64,000 bases of DNA, from assembly GCA_963691815.1 (NCBI GenBank), contig OY829657.1, positions 4,687,953-4,751,952 on the forward strand, in the 5' to 3' direction. The stretch is from Echiichthys vipera. Taxonomy: Eukaryota > Chordata > Actinopteri > Perciformes > Trachinidae. Every line of letters starts with the position of its first letter. The first letter of the stretch is position 1. Positions 24,286 through 36,792 of this stretch are shown here, in pieces. The notes below the pieces were generated by a model that was given only the letters and a program-made list of their open reading frames with translations, searched no databases and had not been told where the DNA came from. The position numbers and the translations under genes were made by a program.

Positions 24286-25094
24286 AGCAGTGTTTCACTT
24301 TCCCCCTGACCGGTTTAGGATAAGGAGGGTACATGTTGTAGAATGTTTCCAAGGAGGGTGGCCTCTTTTCTCTACTTTTCCCCACGACCGCAATGATTTC
24401 CATTCCAGTTAATACACATGTGGTGTGCTAAGAAGAGCAGACTTAACATACGATGCCTAATTGAAGAACAGCAGGCACTTAAGGCCTGCAACACAGTCCC
24501 ACTGCCTTTTGTCTCTTTCCATTCACTGTGCAATAATTCAACACTCTTTAAACATACACCTCCTCATGCAAACAAGAAGCGAGAGACTAACATGCAAGGT
24601 CGCGGAGCCAATAGGTCTCACTGTGTTGTTTTCGCGTCAGACTCTGGTGCATATTTCTGACAGAAAATTTTGTCATTTGCACGTGACCCTGCCGATCTGC
24701 TACATATGTTGACAAGATGACAATGTTTTACCTTGGAAAGTGTACACACATACATCTAAGCAGCCAGATGCAGCTTTACATAAATGTTATACACAGGGGT
24801 ATTATGGAGAAACGATAAACCATAAGTGAACACAGCATGCTCACATTGACATTACTATAGATCTGTCTTTTCCAAAGTTAGGGTCGGGATCTAAAATGGG
24901 TTGCAGACCTGTTTTTATTGGCTCATCAGTCAGGAGAGTTGAATGCGTAACATTGCTATGATATGTGTTTTGAGATAATAACTTTCCATATCGGCAGATG
25001 GCATTAGTCTGTATTCGTTATTCAGAAAAGGGGAAACTGGAAGAATGCCAGGACAGTATTGGCATGTCAATGCATTTATGTAACTTTTAAATCA
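24286..25094. other. unique non-coding DNA with a possible repeat fragment
   Basis: 'gggtcgggatctaaaatggg' at 24881-24900 resembles a common fish repeat end. Nothing else is recognised. Confidence 0.4.
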
Positions 25095-25693
25095 CTGTAT
25101 TTTCCGCACTATAAGGCGCACCACATTATAAGGCGCACCTTCAATGAATGGCTTATTTTGAAACTTTTGTCATATATAAGGCGCACCACATTATAATGCG
25201 CATAGAAGAGACGCTACAGTCGAGCCTGGGGTTACGTTCTGCATCCATTAGACGGAGCTGCGCTAAAGGGAATGTCAACAAAACAGTCAGGGGAGGTCGT
25301 CTTGTTGCTTCCTCCACATCCGCACCATTAATTCGTTCTTGTTAAACTCTCTGGCTGCTGCTCTATTCCCGTGTTCTGCTGCGTGACTAATGGCCTTGAG
25401 TTTAAACTCTGCGTCGTAAGCGTGTCTCTTAATAGGAGCCATTTTGGGCTCTTTACACAAACACACACATGGAAATGAAATGGCACGCTTCGCACAGTTG
25501 TATATCTCAATATGCACCGCGCGTTACTTCTTCTACGGGGGAAAATAGAGTCGGCGGCTGCTCACCGTAGTTGCGAGACCTGTTGTGGCTCAATATTGGT
25601 CCATGTATAAGGAGCACCGGGTTATAAGGCGCACTGTCGGCTTTTGAGACATTTGAAGGTTTTTAGGTGCAACTTATAGTGCGGAAAATACGG
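25095..25693. mobile_element. pogo/Tigger-like element, internally deleted
   Basis: The termini 'gtattttccgcactataa' and its reverse complement near 25660-25691 form TIRs of about 27 bp. A TA follows the right end and a mutated CA precedes the left. Iterated 'ataaggcgcacc' motifs occupy both subterminal regions (four left, two right), as expected for transposase-binding iterons. The minus strand holds a transposase N-terminal remnant. At 599 bp the catalytic domain is absent. Confidence 0.85.
25287..25517 (-). pseudogene. pogo-type transposase N-terminal HTH remnant
   Basis: This 76-residue frame contains 'KRHAYDAEFKLKAISHAAEH' followed by 'AAAREF' and 'MVRMWRKQ' (residues about 30-71). This is the helix-turn-helix (psq/Brinker-like) DNA-binding fold at the N-terminus of pogo-family transposases. 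It then stops after 'DDLP', where the family normally continues into a CENP-B-type HTH and the DDE domain. The residues before Met26 (MAPIKRH) are probably not part of the original protein. Whether it is transcribed is unknown. Confidence 0.75.
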
Positions 25694-28600
25694 TAAATGT
25701 CTCCTGATTGAACTGACTTTACCGACTTTTTTCGTTTGGCCACCTGCAGGTTGGCAGGTTGGGTTGGAGTGAAAAGTCTGTTAAATACATTATGTTGCAA
25801 AATACATTCATGGTTCCCAGAGGAAACTGTAACTGTAATGTAATTTTAATTGAATTTATCATTGTGCGTACAATGTAATGAAGAGGCATTTTCATGAAAG
25901 GAACAAATAAATACAAATACAAAAGGATGCTTTATAATGACTTTAATTATACCCAGCCCTTTCCTACAGCACCACCATGAGCTTCACAATTGGTTTTGAA
26001 TAAAACAAAATGAGGGATTGCCATAGAATTTGTTCCCCACAGGATGACTATATTCACTTTGGTGCTTCCCTGACTTTCAATATAGCGGCGCCGTCAGAAT
26101 GCCGGCAATTAGCTCGGAGTGTGGCTTTGCTGAAGACTTTGAGTTTACTTTTATTTCATTTAGAAAAAGGGATAAGTGAGGCTCAATCGGAATCTGTGAC
26201 AAAGTTTCCCAATTAAAGAACAGGAATGATAAGAACAACTCTTTCTGCATACTTGCTGGCTGAACAGATACAGTCAGCTGAGTTGATGATGGGATTAATA
26301 TGCGATCAGGCCGATAAGGTCACGGTGGTGTTGAGTGGCCTATTGTGAAAAGAAGAAAAGCACTCATTAATGTGTCACGTTTTATTTTTTACCAACTGTG
26401 GTTGTTTATATCTCAACAAGACATATTGAGAGATGAGTTTGGTCTGATAATGATCAAAGAATGCCTGAAAACATAATTGGAAATATTCATGAACAAGTAA
26501 TGACTTCACCCTTTCTGCCCAGTTGCCTTTAGCTGCATTGTCTGTTTTTTTTTTCCTTTTGACAGTTTTCTTTGAAACGCAGCCAAAGTCAAGTGAGACC
26601 CAGCAGTGAGTGGCCCTCAAATCAGACTGCTTCCTTGTATCTTCTGACCTTTGGCCATTGCTTATGCATGCGCTTGGAGGTCTGGACACTTCAACAGTTG
26701 CTTTGCTCTGGGGGAAGAGTGAGACTCACAACCTGCTATGAGGGTTTCTGAAATGTATTCTTATTTCTCTAAAGCTTTATTTTCCCAAGAAATGACTTCT
26801 TGCATTACTTCTCAAGCAGATAATAGAAATGCTACTGCCTCCAGAATAACTCAAAGCACAAACAGTCAAATTATGAGCAGTGTAGCGAAGATTAATCAAT
26901 ATCTAACGTGTCCTAAAGCCCTAAACATACTTAGAAGCACCACTCTATTGAATAATACACCACATCTTTATATTTAAACAGAGAGTCCTGGCTTACAGTT
27001 GCTTTTAATAAAAGCCACTCGACAGGATGCTTCCTCTCACTTCTCACTCAGTAAAGTGTGTGAATATTTGGCAAATCATATCAACACCGCCCACATGAAC
27101 AGCATCTGCTGCTACACTTCCCACAGCCACACCGTTTAGCCTCAGCAGACATCCTGGGACTGGGAGAATTTGATTTAATTTAATCTATATCGTTCTTGGA
27201 TTAACTTAAAGTAAATGACTGATCAATGTTTGACATGGGTTTTCCTTTGGGAAGCGCTCTAAGTAAGGATTGGTTTAGCTATTTCACACCAGTTACTGGC
27301 AGCTCAAAACATATTTTGATGGCTAAATATTGTAGTGATATTGTCCTGAAGCCCGCATGGTAGGCATATGCAATGGTACTGTATTTTAGAGTGCTGCAGG
27401 AATGAGTCCCAAAACTCAGATATGACTGATAAGCATTTTTCTATTCCAGGTTCCCTCGTCTCAACCTCAATAGGGTTTTTTTGAATGCGTTTTGGTTAGA
27501 TAACTTAAACACGGTCTGTGGTTAACACAGGCTGAAGAGATTTTAACCTTTTGTTTCTATGAGATAAAATACGTCAGCAAATGTTGATGCTAACAAATGG
27601 CTAAATGAGACTTGGAAGCTACAGGTTAGTGTAGTTCACTTATAGCCTAATGTTAGCTTTCTTATGATTGCATTTACACTTCAAAAATTATGAACTTGTG
27701 TTTATTTTCTGTAATAACCTGAAATCCAATGGAAAATGCTTTCATGAGCATGGTTACCTGAGCTCGATGGAGATCGCCAGTTACGTTCTGGTACTACATT
27801 AAAGTATCACGCTCTATCAGTTGTTGGTCGTCTTAAAACCTTATTTACTTATGATGTTGTACTGTCGCATATGAGGCCTTAACTGCCTGAGACCTTCCCC
27901 TGATTCAACCTTCGGCTTCTGTGCCAATGTCCTCAGCAATTCTTGATTCCCATAAAAGAGACGGTCTAGGCAGACAAAGCACTGTGTTTAAGGACACCTG
28001 CCAAGTGTGAAAAACCTTCATTTGAACTTCATGCAGTATCTCTTTTCAGCCTGACCAAGCTCGGAGCTCCACATTTGCAAATGTTAACCTTGTTTAATTC
28101 AATAAAGTCCTGTAAAGACAGATGCTCTCTGTGAAGCTGGTTTACATTTAATTATGTTAAAAGGAAATTCCCCACAACAATATCCCTCTCAATTAGTTGC
28201 AACAAACAAGTGACTGCATAAAATGTGCTAAAACTGACACAGGTGGCCTTTGTTTAACATCTGTCTCCACAATTTTATCATCCAAACTCTGATGCAGAGA
28301 TATTTTTCATTCTGCTTCTGGAGCCATCCCTGCCGGCACCTAGCTGTAGCCATGACATTTTTGTGGTTCTGGGATTAAATTTGGAGAGAGTTGGCCTTTA
28401 CTCATACGTGCCCTTATCAATCTTAAAGTGTAATAAATCTAATGCTTGGATTTCAAATGCTTTATAGGCAACCGTAGTGTATAATGGATGTGGTATGTAC
28501 CCTCTGGCAACAGCCTGAACTTCTACCTACAATACACAGCTTTAAGGTAAAATGACCCATGTGGTTTTTAGGTGCATGATGTTAGCATTTAGACCATGTA

Positions 28601-29261
28601 CAATAAAACTTTATAGAGAGTCACAGTGCTGCCTTAATGTGCTGTGGTTCTTCTGATCTTTCAGGTTAGTTTAAAAATTGCATTATAAGTGTTTAATGAT
28701 CTACTGAAGCACCCCTGGGAGTCATTCTTGACCTTAGTGCATTTCACTTGATTGACTTAAAATGGCACCGCAGTCACAGCTCACAAAGTCTTTTCTTTCA
28801 TACATTACGGGTGTGTGTGTGTATGTGTATGTGTGTATACATGCATGGGCATATGCATCCATAAAAGCCAGCAAAAACTCAAGCCCATGCGCAAACTAAG
28901 TTTTGCCTTACTGACAGTAATCAATGGATGTCCCAACGTTTACCCAACTGAAAAACAGTATATGTGGAATTGTTTTTTATTTGGCCCTTTAAAGCTTCTC
29001 TATAGTTGTTTGTAACATTTAGAATCAACTTAATTGATCAACCCCAAGGTTTGAGCTTGACTATCATCAAGCTACATCTCTGACCTTTTAAGCCTTTATG
29101 AGCCTAATTATAGCATAAGTTCCTCGGGCAGGGTGCAGTTTGTAAATTCAGCCTGACAATGAAGATTAATTAGGCTTCACTGTATCAGTTGAGCGAGATG
29201 CCTGAGGATGTCAAGCCTGCTTTTACACTCACTTCTTTTAAATGACTCCTGAAAATATTCA
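25694..29261. other. unique non-coding DNA
   Basis: No gene over 3.5 kb. The segment 27430-27900 ('cctaatgttagctttcttat') may be an old interspersed repeat, but I could not define ends. A (TG/TATG) run is at 28810-28838. The block 29060-29240 has paired homeodomain-like motifs ('gcctaatta' and 'taattaggc'). Confidence 0.45.
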
Positions 29262-29475
29262 TCCATTATCTAAGGCCAGTTATCCTGTGCAGGGCCGCGG
29301 GGGGTTGGAGCCTGTCCCTGCTCACATTGGGTGCGTGGTGGGGGGTGACACCAACTATCACAGAGCTAACGCATGTAGACAAATATAAATTCCCATTCAA
29401 ATTCAGGGAATTTAGAGTATCCAATTAACCGAATCTGCAAGTTTTTGGAATGAGATTGTGGGAAGAATTTAGGTG
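29262..29475 (-). mobile_element. SINE-A-related copy 4, old and diverged
   Basis: The plus strand reads 'catccattatctaaggccag', 'gcagggccgcggggggttgg', 'atttagagtatccaattaac' and 'gattgtgggaag'. These follow the order of SINE-A in reverse orientation, with high divergence and no head. It is probably an older subfamily. Confidence 0.65.
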
Positions 29476-29577
29476 ACCTTGACTTCATATTTTTATAACT
29501 CTATTAATTTGCATTTGTCAAAAGTAGTGTCATCTGTAAAATAAATATCTATATTTTAGATAAATATCTACCATAGC

Positions 29578-29700
29578 AGGGTTTTCCCAACTCTTTCAGT
29601 TCAAGACCCAGAAGGGAAACGGTGTCTCCCCGGGACCCAAACTTTCAAAAATATCAACTACTGATGAGGACCACAGCAAACCATTGATTTAAAATGTAAA
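29578..29700 (+). mobile_element. hAT-like terminal fragment
   Basis: It begins 'cagggttttcccaactcttt' followed by 'caagacccag', a 'CAGGGGTTCCCAACC'-type terminus. The other end is not found. Confidence 0.4.
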
Positions 29701-29786
29701 TTAACTGTATGTATTTCTTTATAAAAGTGCATCACAGCAAAAACATGCATAAGCAGTAAGGCAATACACTCCCTATGTCAGCTAGA

Positions 29787-29819
29787 GTGTGTGTGTGTGT
29801 GTGTGGGGGGGGGGGGGGG
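29787..29819. repeat. (GT)n then (G)n run
   Basis: A GT run of about 17 bp joins a G homopolymer of about 16 bp, followed by 'acaaacaaacaaac'. Confidence 0.95.
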
Positions 29820-30613
29820 ACGACAAACAAACAAACAGAAACAAATGTTCCAACATATCTGTTGCAGATCTTTGCCACATTGGACTGAAAACTCTTAAAT
29901 TGTAGCAAATTATCTGCACAAATACAGAGTCAATATCAAAACCCGTCTCTCACCCAATGCCATATATACGTATATACTCTGTTGACTCCATTGCTGCAGA
30001 AGAAAAACTCAAATAAATAAATACATATAAACAATTACATTGCATATAGCGTCAAACATTTTTGTCGTGCCCCTGTTGTATTTTATGAAGAAAAAATCCC
30101 CTACAGTCTACAGTGTCTTAAGGTCCTCTAAGTAGAGAGGATTTCAGGACCTTGGACAGCGACCTTTACACTAGTAAAGCCGCCATGAGAGGTCATTAGT
30201 GTCCAGCAATATCATATGTCATCTGCCTTTGCTTTGAACATCATATTAATTTACTGCTTAGCAACATACCCTACTTATATATAAGCCACATGTCAGCAGA
30301 ATTTTGCACCGTCAGAGTGTAATTCTGGGTCCCACACTAATGAACACCTCTGTCTTTTTTCCTAATTCATCCATTATTAAATGTCAGATTGTATCTCATT
30401 AGCTTATTCTCCTTGACACGCAGCGGCTCTATATTAGTGGTCTGACACAGAAGGTGCCTAAAGGGCAGACAGCTTACTGTCACAACATGGCTATTGAAAC
30501 ATCAGACTCCTAATTTCTCTTTTCCGTGTCTCAGTTGCCTGTGTTGTGCAGAAAGAAGAGCAACAACCTAAACACATGTCCATTTCTTTAGTGGAATACT
30601 TGCTTAGAAAACA
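29820..30613. other. unique non-coding DNA
   Basis: AT-rich; no feature recognised. Confidence 0.5.
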
Positions 30614-30640
30614 GTATCTATCTATCTATCTATATCTATA

Positions 30641-30674
<34 letters not shown>
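30614..30674. repeat. (TATC)n / (TA)n compound microsatellite
   Basis: TATC tetramers pass through TATATC hexamers into a long TA run. Confidence 0.95.
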
Positions 30675-30677
<3 letters not shown>

Positions 30678-30795
30678 ACAGCTCTCACTCACACAGTGCT
30701 GTGTTGGCCTTATACAAAGCTGGGGTCTAGTAAGCATTAGCTGTGATGGTTAATGACCAGACTGTCACAGTAATATATATATGTTATGGTGTTTG

Positions 30796-30798
<3 letters not shown>

Positions 30799-30838
<40 letters not shown>
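30799..30838. repeat. (TA)n microsatellite
   Basis: A TA run of about 40 bp. It is followed by the near-palindrome 'tggtgtataacacca' (30847-30861) and a shorter TA run, so the locus is strongly foldable. Confidence 0.95.
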
Positions 30839-30840
<2 letters not shown>

Positions 30841-30861
30841 TGCTTTTGGTGTATAACACCA

Positions 30862-32467
30862 AGTATATATATATTTGGTGTTTACTTTGACCTCCAATAA
30901 AATCTAACCCAGTACATAAAGAAAATTCACTCCCCTCAGTGTTGTCATGGAGATATGACCTAAACATACAGACTATAATCTTTTTTTGTACCAGGCCTTA
31001 AATACTGTAGGTTTAATTATGCTGTGAAAACGGCCGGTTTAACATGAGGGTGAATGAGAAACTGCTCTATTGTGCGAAATATTCCTAGTGGACACAGAGA
31101 TTTGCAGTTTTTTTGGCACTTCCATATTCGATCAACCAGGAAGTCACTATGGTGGGGGCTTGGTTCGAATGCAAGATTATATTCACCCAATTTACAGTGA
31201 TGTTGAAATATACATCCAGATGGTTGTTAAAAATGCCTGTTAAGTCACAGTTCAACATGTAATATATGATGTTTATCCCTGTATCCCTAATGTCAAAAGT
31301 GATTGTGAGCACAGAGCAGAAGTAGGGGAGAGCCGGTGCGATTGAAACACAGGACGCATGAAACACAACGATTTCCTGAAAGAAAACACGTAAGTCTGAC
31401 ACGTCAAATTTCAAAGATGGCAACGACTTGAGCCACCTTGAATTTACAGAAACCTAGGTGTTATATCATGGAGACAATGGCCATATTTTATAGTCTGTAG
31501 TCACGATGCCAGTCAAATCGTGGGACGCTGGATGTAATAAATAGGAAAATTAGGACATTTAATTTGCTAGCAAGTCAAACTCACATATTACACAAACACT
31601 AAGTAGCACTATTAGCTCACGAGCTCATTCATTTGTTGCAAAAGCAAACACATCTCTAATCCTGCAGAGCCTGCTGTAGGACTTTGAATCCTTGACTTGA
31701 CCTCCACAGTGGAATAAACTGGCAGAATAAAGCCAAAGCTTTTCTTTTCTTTCACTCCACACTTGCATTCCACAAGCACATGTGATCACTCCTGAATTAA
31801 ACATTCACCAGTGAGCTCGTGCAGAGATCCAACAGGCTACGCCTAGCAGACAAATCCCAGTCCAGAGATGTGTGTTTTCCCTTAAGGCAGAGTTTATTCA
31901 TCCATAATTCCTTTAACCTCAATTAGACATCTGCTGACTATAAGAAAACACATAAACGACTCTAAATGAGCCAGATTGTAGTTGAATAAAATGCACAGTG
32001 TATCTGCCCTTGAGGTCTCCCATTCATTGTTAAACGATGAAAAATAAAAAGATGCGTGGTGCGGGTGCTTTTAAGAGCTTGTATAGGCTATCTGGCTTCA
32101 TGGAGCATTTCCAAGAACAGTCTAAATAGATAGTCTATTTTCACTCTCTATTGTACGTTAGTGATGCAAGCTGAAGTCATTCTGTCTTACTGCCTGTCTG
32201 TAGGCAAGCAATAACCAAACCAAACTTTATTTAAAATTGCAGCTACCTCTGAATGTGAAGTCCTGCAGCAGTTTAGATGCCGACTGGTCAAGAATTCAAC
32301 CCTTTTGTCTCAGCTCATATTCATCCTCCTTAACCTCCGTGGTAAACTCCCATAGTGCCTCATATAGATTTGGCCTCCATACACACTAAGCAAAGCTCAA
32401 TCAATGGCTCCTTCCTTTTGGATTGCATTTGGTAATTGACTTGAATGGACTTTACTATGAGAGGAGC
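30862..32467. other. non-coding DNA with two possible MITE ends
   Basis: 'taggggagagccggtgcg' near 31324 and 'ttttatagtctgtag' near 31487 resemble MITE termini. The second matches the ends of the elements at 32947 and 34860. No gene is seen. Confidence 0.4.
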
Positions 32468-32645
32468 TGGTACCGAGGCCAGTAGGTAAGTCTTTCATAA
32501 CCTTCATTTCTAACGATGTTGTTGGTGCTTTGGTTAATGTGTAAGGACTCTTCTCATGCTACTGCAGAGGTTTGGTGTTATCATTAGCAGTATTAGTGGT
32601 AAAAGAAGCCATTTTAATGTGTTCACCGTGCTGCCCCGAGCTAAT
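32468..32645 (+). repeat. unclassified interspersed repeat, copy 2
   Basis: Direct-orientation partner of 1914-2093, with the shared blocks listed there. Flanking sequence differs. This copy lacks the preceding 37-bp-arm hairpin, so the hairpin is not an obligate part of the repeat. Confidence 0.65.
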
Positions 32646-32946
32646 TAGTGCTGTCAGACGTATTCAGCTTTTAGCGGCTGTTAGCGTCTCCCCTTGGATA
32701 TCTCAGTTAATAGTTGTTACATGAAAAAAAATGTCTCTGTGGCTCATTTGATTAATGTATTTGCCGAAAAAGACCCTGGGATGATTTTATACCAGAATTT
32801 CACTTTAAGTACAGCTGAGGCTGATGAGAATTTTATTGGTTAAGTCTTGAACTGACTTATTGAACTGATGATGCTGCTAAATGAAAAGCCGGATGTTTAC
32901 CAAAGTTCATACAGTCGATCCTGAAAGGGAAGTGAATGTCTGTTTT
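32646..32946. other. unique non-coding DNA
   Basis: Nothing recognised. Confidence 0.45.
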
Positions 32947-33186
32947 ACCATAGATTGTATACATAGAGAAAGTGAAGTTTAAAAATTTCAATCGCCCCCT
33001 GGTGGCTGGCTGCAGACTTCAATATCGCAGCTTCACTCCCCCGATCACTACTGCACAGGCTTTGGCTCCAAATGACACCACCAACTGCAAGATGCCGGCG
33101 GCCATAAATTTGGGCTTCATTTTTGAATTTTCGTACAGTGTGAGGAAGTGGAGACGTGTCATGCATCTTTCTATACAGTCTGCGGG
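32947..33186. mobile_element. MITE with 'catagattgtata' TIRs
   Basis: The left end 'ccatagattgtataca' and the reverse complement of the right end ('cccgcagactgtatagaaag') are imperfect TIRs. The interior has 'cgccccctggtggctggctg', a box typical of a widespread fish MITE. Frames of 86 and 129 codons crossing it are accidental. Confidence 0.7.
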
Positions 33187-34098
33187 CTGTCAGGTTAAAT
33201 GCCATTACAATATATTCAATAGTTGTTGCCTATTTTACATCATGAATGTTTTGGTGCTTTTAGTACACCTTTCCTGGGAACTAACAGTACTCAATATGAG
33301 TTTATACCCTAAGGATGTAAACATGAAACAGAGCCAGAGTGAAAGACCAATATGGTACTGATGTTGATGTGAGCCCATCTGCTGCATAAATGATGAGTTC
33401 AAATAAAATTCATGCAAATCTAACACGGGAGGAGATATGATATACAGAGCTAACTGGCCCAGCCATCACCGGCAACATCCAAGGGCTGCTATCAGACCAT
33501 TTCTTTGATCCTACAACTTTGATACATGGCTGGAATATTTTCTGAAATCTCGATGAAAAGAAATGACGGGGGCTTTGTCACAGAGCACAAATGAGTGAAG
33601 AATAGGACATGTTTAAACGGAGAATTTAATAACTTGAGTCCTTTGTATGTCCGGATGAGCACGGAGCAAACACCTGAGGTCCATGTCTTTTAAAAGACTA
33701 ACACGTGGTACCTTTGTGGCTGCTGATGTGACGTCTGAGCTCTGACCATGATACGCTGCAAACAGCCAGACAGAGCCAGGGGAGACGTAGATAATCCAAC
33801 TCTAACAGTGGTGAAACATCCTTCCATGTTTTCAGAAAAATCAAAACTACGATGTATATTACCATACTGTCATCTGAAGTGCCTGAAGAAATTCCAAGGA
33901 GGAAGCTATGGTTTCAGAGTAGGCTTAGTATTCCCTTGCTGGAGTGCATGTGATATCTGTCATGTGCAGATGGATGTGGATCGGGTACAACCAATAGGGC
34001 GTCGGAATGGTATATGTTTATACTTCTCATCAAACCACAATAAAATTCACTCTATCCATATGGCACGATTTATCTGGATAGGTTTTTTGTGTGTTTTT
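33187..34098. other. unique non-coding DNA
   Basis: A 131-codon plus frame at 33748-34143 has no recognised domain and runs into a retroelement tail; not called a gene. Confidence 0.5.
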
Positions 34099-34310
34099 TC
34101 AAATCAATCTTTATTTATAGGGCACTTTTCATACTTTTTATAGTGGCACAAAGTACCTTACAGAAAAAAACAAAAAAACATGAACAACAGAGAAACGCCA
34201 AGAACCCAAACCTTCCACCCCCCAAAATATACACACAGAGATACACAAAGACACCCACACTAGCACATTTGATTCAACCCCCCTCATCATTCACACTGTA
34301 TTTGTAGAAA
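34099..34310 (-). mobile_element. LINE/SINE-type 3' end, second copy
   Basis: 'caaatcaatctttattta' and 'gggcacttttcata' match the start of the element at 1233 in the same (minus) orientation. The tail is reduced to one AATCA unit. The 5' boundary is uncertain. Confidence 0.6.
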
Positions 34311-34859
34311 GTGCAGTCGGAGCTGAGGCAGTAACCAGGAGATGAAATTCCCTGTTACAATCATATAAATCCTTTCAACCCATCCAGATGCTAACTCATC
34401 ACATAGGGCTGTCTGTTTTTCAGGACCCTTGGGTGTTACTCGTCAGTGCACTGGGAAACCCTGCACATCTAACACATGACACTCCACTATGATCAGTGCT
34501 CAACACAGGGATCACATGCTTAACACTGTGGATTCAAACAAAACTACAGGTGGAGAAGTGCTAAGCAGCTACAAGCTACACACTCTGCTGTTTATATGTT
34601 GCAGCGCTAAGTACACGCTAGAGAGGGCTTTGAGGCGGACTATTGCCAGTGGATGAGCAGGTAGCTCAAGTTGCTGGCACTGCTCAAAAAGTGACAGGGA
34701 GCTGGTTGAAAATCGCCAGTTCACCAGCTAATGCTAATGCTAACACTAGCTAGCTAACCTTAGCTATGTTAGCAAGGTTCATCAAATGACCACAATCTTA
34801 CAGTTCTCTTTAATGAAGCGAAAACACACTGTGAGATGGTCAAAGTCCTGAGAATTTAA
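34311..34859. other. non-coding DNA
   Basis: Contains 'gctaatgctaatgctaac' and 'ctagctagctaacc' around 34727-34760, which may belong to the element that follows. Confidence 0.4.
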
Positions 34860-35180
34860 CACTGACGACACCTAAAAACAAGTTCACAGCTATTTCAGTT
34901 CTGTAGATATGCAAGGCCTCTATCCCATTGCTAGCATGGCGACCTGTCAATCATAATCTAGCCACACCCTAAAGTATATCCTGCTTCCTTGTCTAATTTC
35001 CTCTAAACGGGATCATAATTTATGAAATGAACATCATGCTGATGAAGACTGGAAAATAGGGACTGAGACCATAACGACATAAGAAAGAAAGAATGCTTAG
35101 GGCTTGAGGCACTTCTGCATTGGTTTCACATTTCAGACCAGGAAGCTATGTCCATCTTTATAATAGCCTACAGTCTATGA
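34860..35180 (+). mobile_element. fish MITE-like repeat
   Basis: The segments 'gcatggcgacctgtcaatca', 'aatttcctctaaacgggatc', 'gaacatcatgctgatgaaga' and 'ggcacttctgcattggtttc' follow a repeat order I recognise in many teleosts. The right end 'cagtctatg' is the same terminus as the element at 32947. The left end is uncertain. Confidence 0.6.
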
Positions 35181-36272
35181 GTTTATGCAACAAAACCATG
35201 TGGTTAGGGTTAAATAAAGATTGTAGGTTGGGTCAAAATAAGTGTTTGTAACGTAACTACAGTGAACGGGACATGAACCTCGGTCTCCTGGGTGAAAGTC
35301 CAGGGTTTGTTTGACCCGTCCACCACCCCAAACTTCCATTTTCATGCGAATTGGCTCATCTAATTAAGCTCATCTAATTTCTCTTTCTAATCTGTGGAAA
35401 CGCAAGGCAAAACGGCAGTATTCGATGCCCTGTTAATGAGAACGTGCCCATCCTTCACATTCTGCCCTATTTCATGATATAATATATATGGTTTCTACGC
35501 AGACCCAGGCTTCAGCCATTAAAGTTGCATGCTTGTAATCCGACTCTTTAATTTTGATATCAGGCATCTTCTGACGAAAGCTTCCTGTCAATTCAGCGCT
35601 TCAAAAAAGATCTCCTCACAGAGAGCCAATGTCAAGAAAGTCTGGCCAGCGCTCATGAAAAAATAAAAATAGCTTTCAAAGAATAAAAGCAGGTTATGAG
35701 CCCTGCACCTCATTCATTTGTAATGACTTGATGTTAACTTGGCACAGCCAAAACTGTGTGGCGCCTCCATTGTTTTTGGTACATATATTCCCAATTCACA
35801 GTGCCTTCTATTATTTATAACCACCTATATACAGACTGCAGAAATTGGCAGTGGATTTAAGTGCTGGGCATGCTGGGAAAAGGACAGATGACACCGCACT
35901 GTTGCTGCTGTTGTTGTTGTTGTATTGTACAGTATGCTATTGACATACTTGGTCTCTCTACTAGGGAAGGCTCAGTGCTGAGAGACAGCAGTCTGTGTGT
36001 GTTGGGCTTTTGCTTGACGAGCATCTTGAGCTTATCCTCCTATTCCTTTCCTCGTGACTGAAATACAAATACTAATAACACAAAGTTATTTCCTTCTTCT
36101 TCATGTAAGGTTTTTGTCACTAAGATGTGCCTCCTGTTAAAAAGCTTGGAGAGGAAAAAAATGCACAATAATAAGTTTGCACAAATATGTTCCGCGTGAT
36201 AAGTTGCATATTCGTTACTATGCCTCTAGCTCACCTAACAAGTACCTCTCATTCACTCGATTTTCTATTCTC
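35181..36272. other. unique non-coding DNA
   Basis: A short CTG/TTG triplet run lies at 35899-35923. No gene recognised. Confidence 0.5.
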
Positions 36273-36480
36273 AGGGCGCACTCACACTGTCCCTCGTACC
36301 GTGCCCGAACAGGTTTTACGGGAAAGCCTAGTTCGTTTTAGTGTGAGTGCAACCGTACCGTGCCTAGCTGCGGCACGCTTGCCGTCCACGGCCCGGTTGA
36401 GAGAGGTGGGCTTTTGTAAAGCGTGTGCACGTGTACGAGAGGAGGCGGAAATGCTGCAAAGCACTCGAGACATCGCTCAT
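36273..36480. mobile_element. possible CpG-rich MITE
   Basis: 'gggcgcactcacactgtccc' and 'gtgtgagtgcaaccgtaccg' face each other and share the 'accgtgcc' box. This accounts for the local CpG richness. Ends and TSD are not resolved. Confidence 0.4.
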
Positions 36481-36792
36481 ACCCGAGAGCTGCTCAAAAG
36501 AAACCTTTAGTTGTGAGCGTCACATCGCTACAGAGCATTGACAAGTGACGCCAAAGGGTCCTGACAAAATGGCAGTACGCGACGGGTTGGCATGTGATTG
36601 GGTTGAAACTCCACACCCCCCGTTTATAACAAGTTTCAAACCAAGACAAGGTAATCGCAATCACCCAGGCTACATTATCAAGGTTGTTTTCTCTTGACAT
36701 TGGAAAACACCCTCCTTTACAGAGCATTATTAGTACAAAGCTAATTAGTATTGGTAATTTTATTTTATGAACCTCATTTTCATTTCAGGGTA

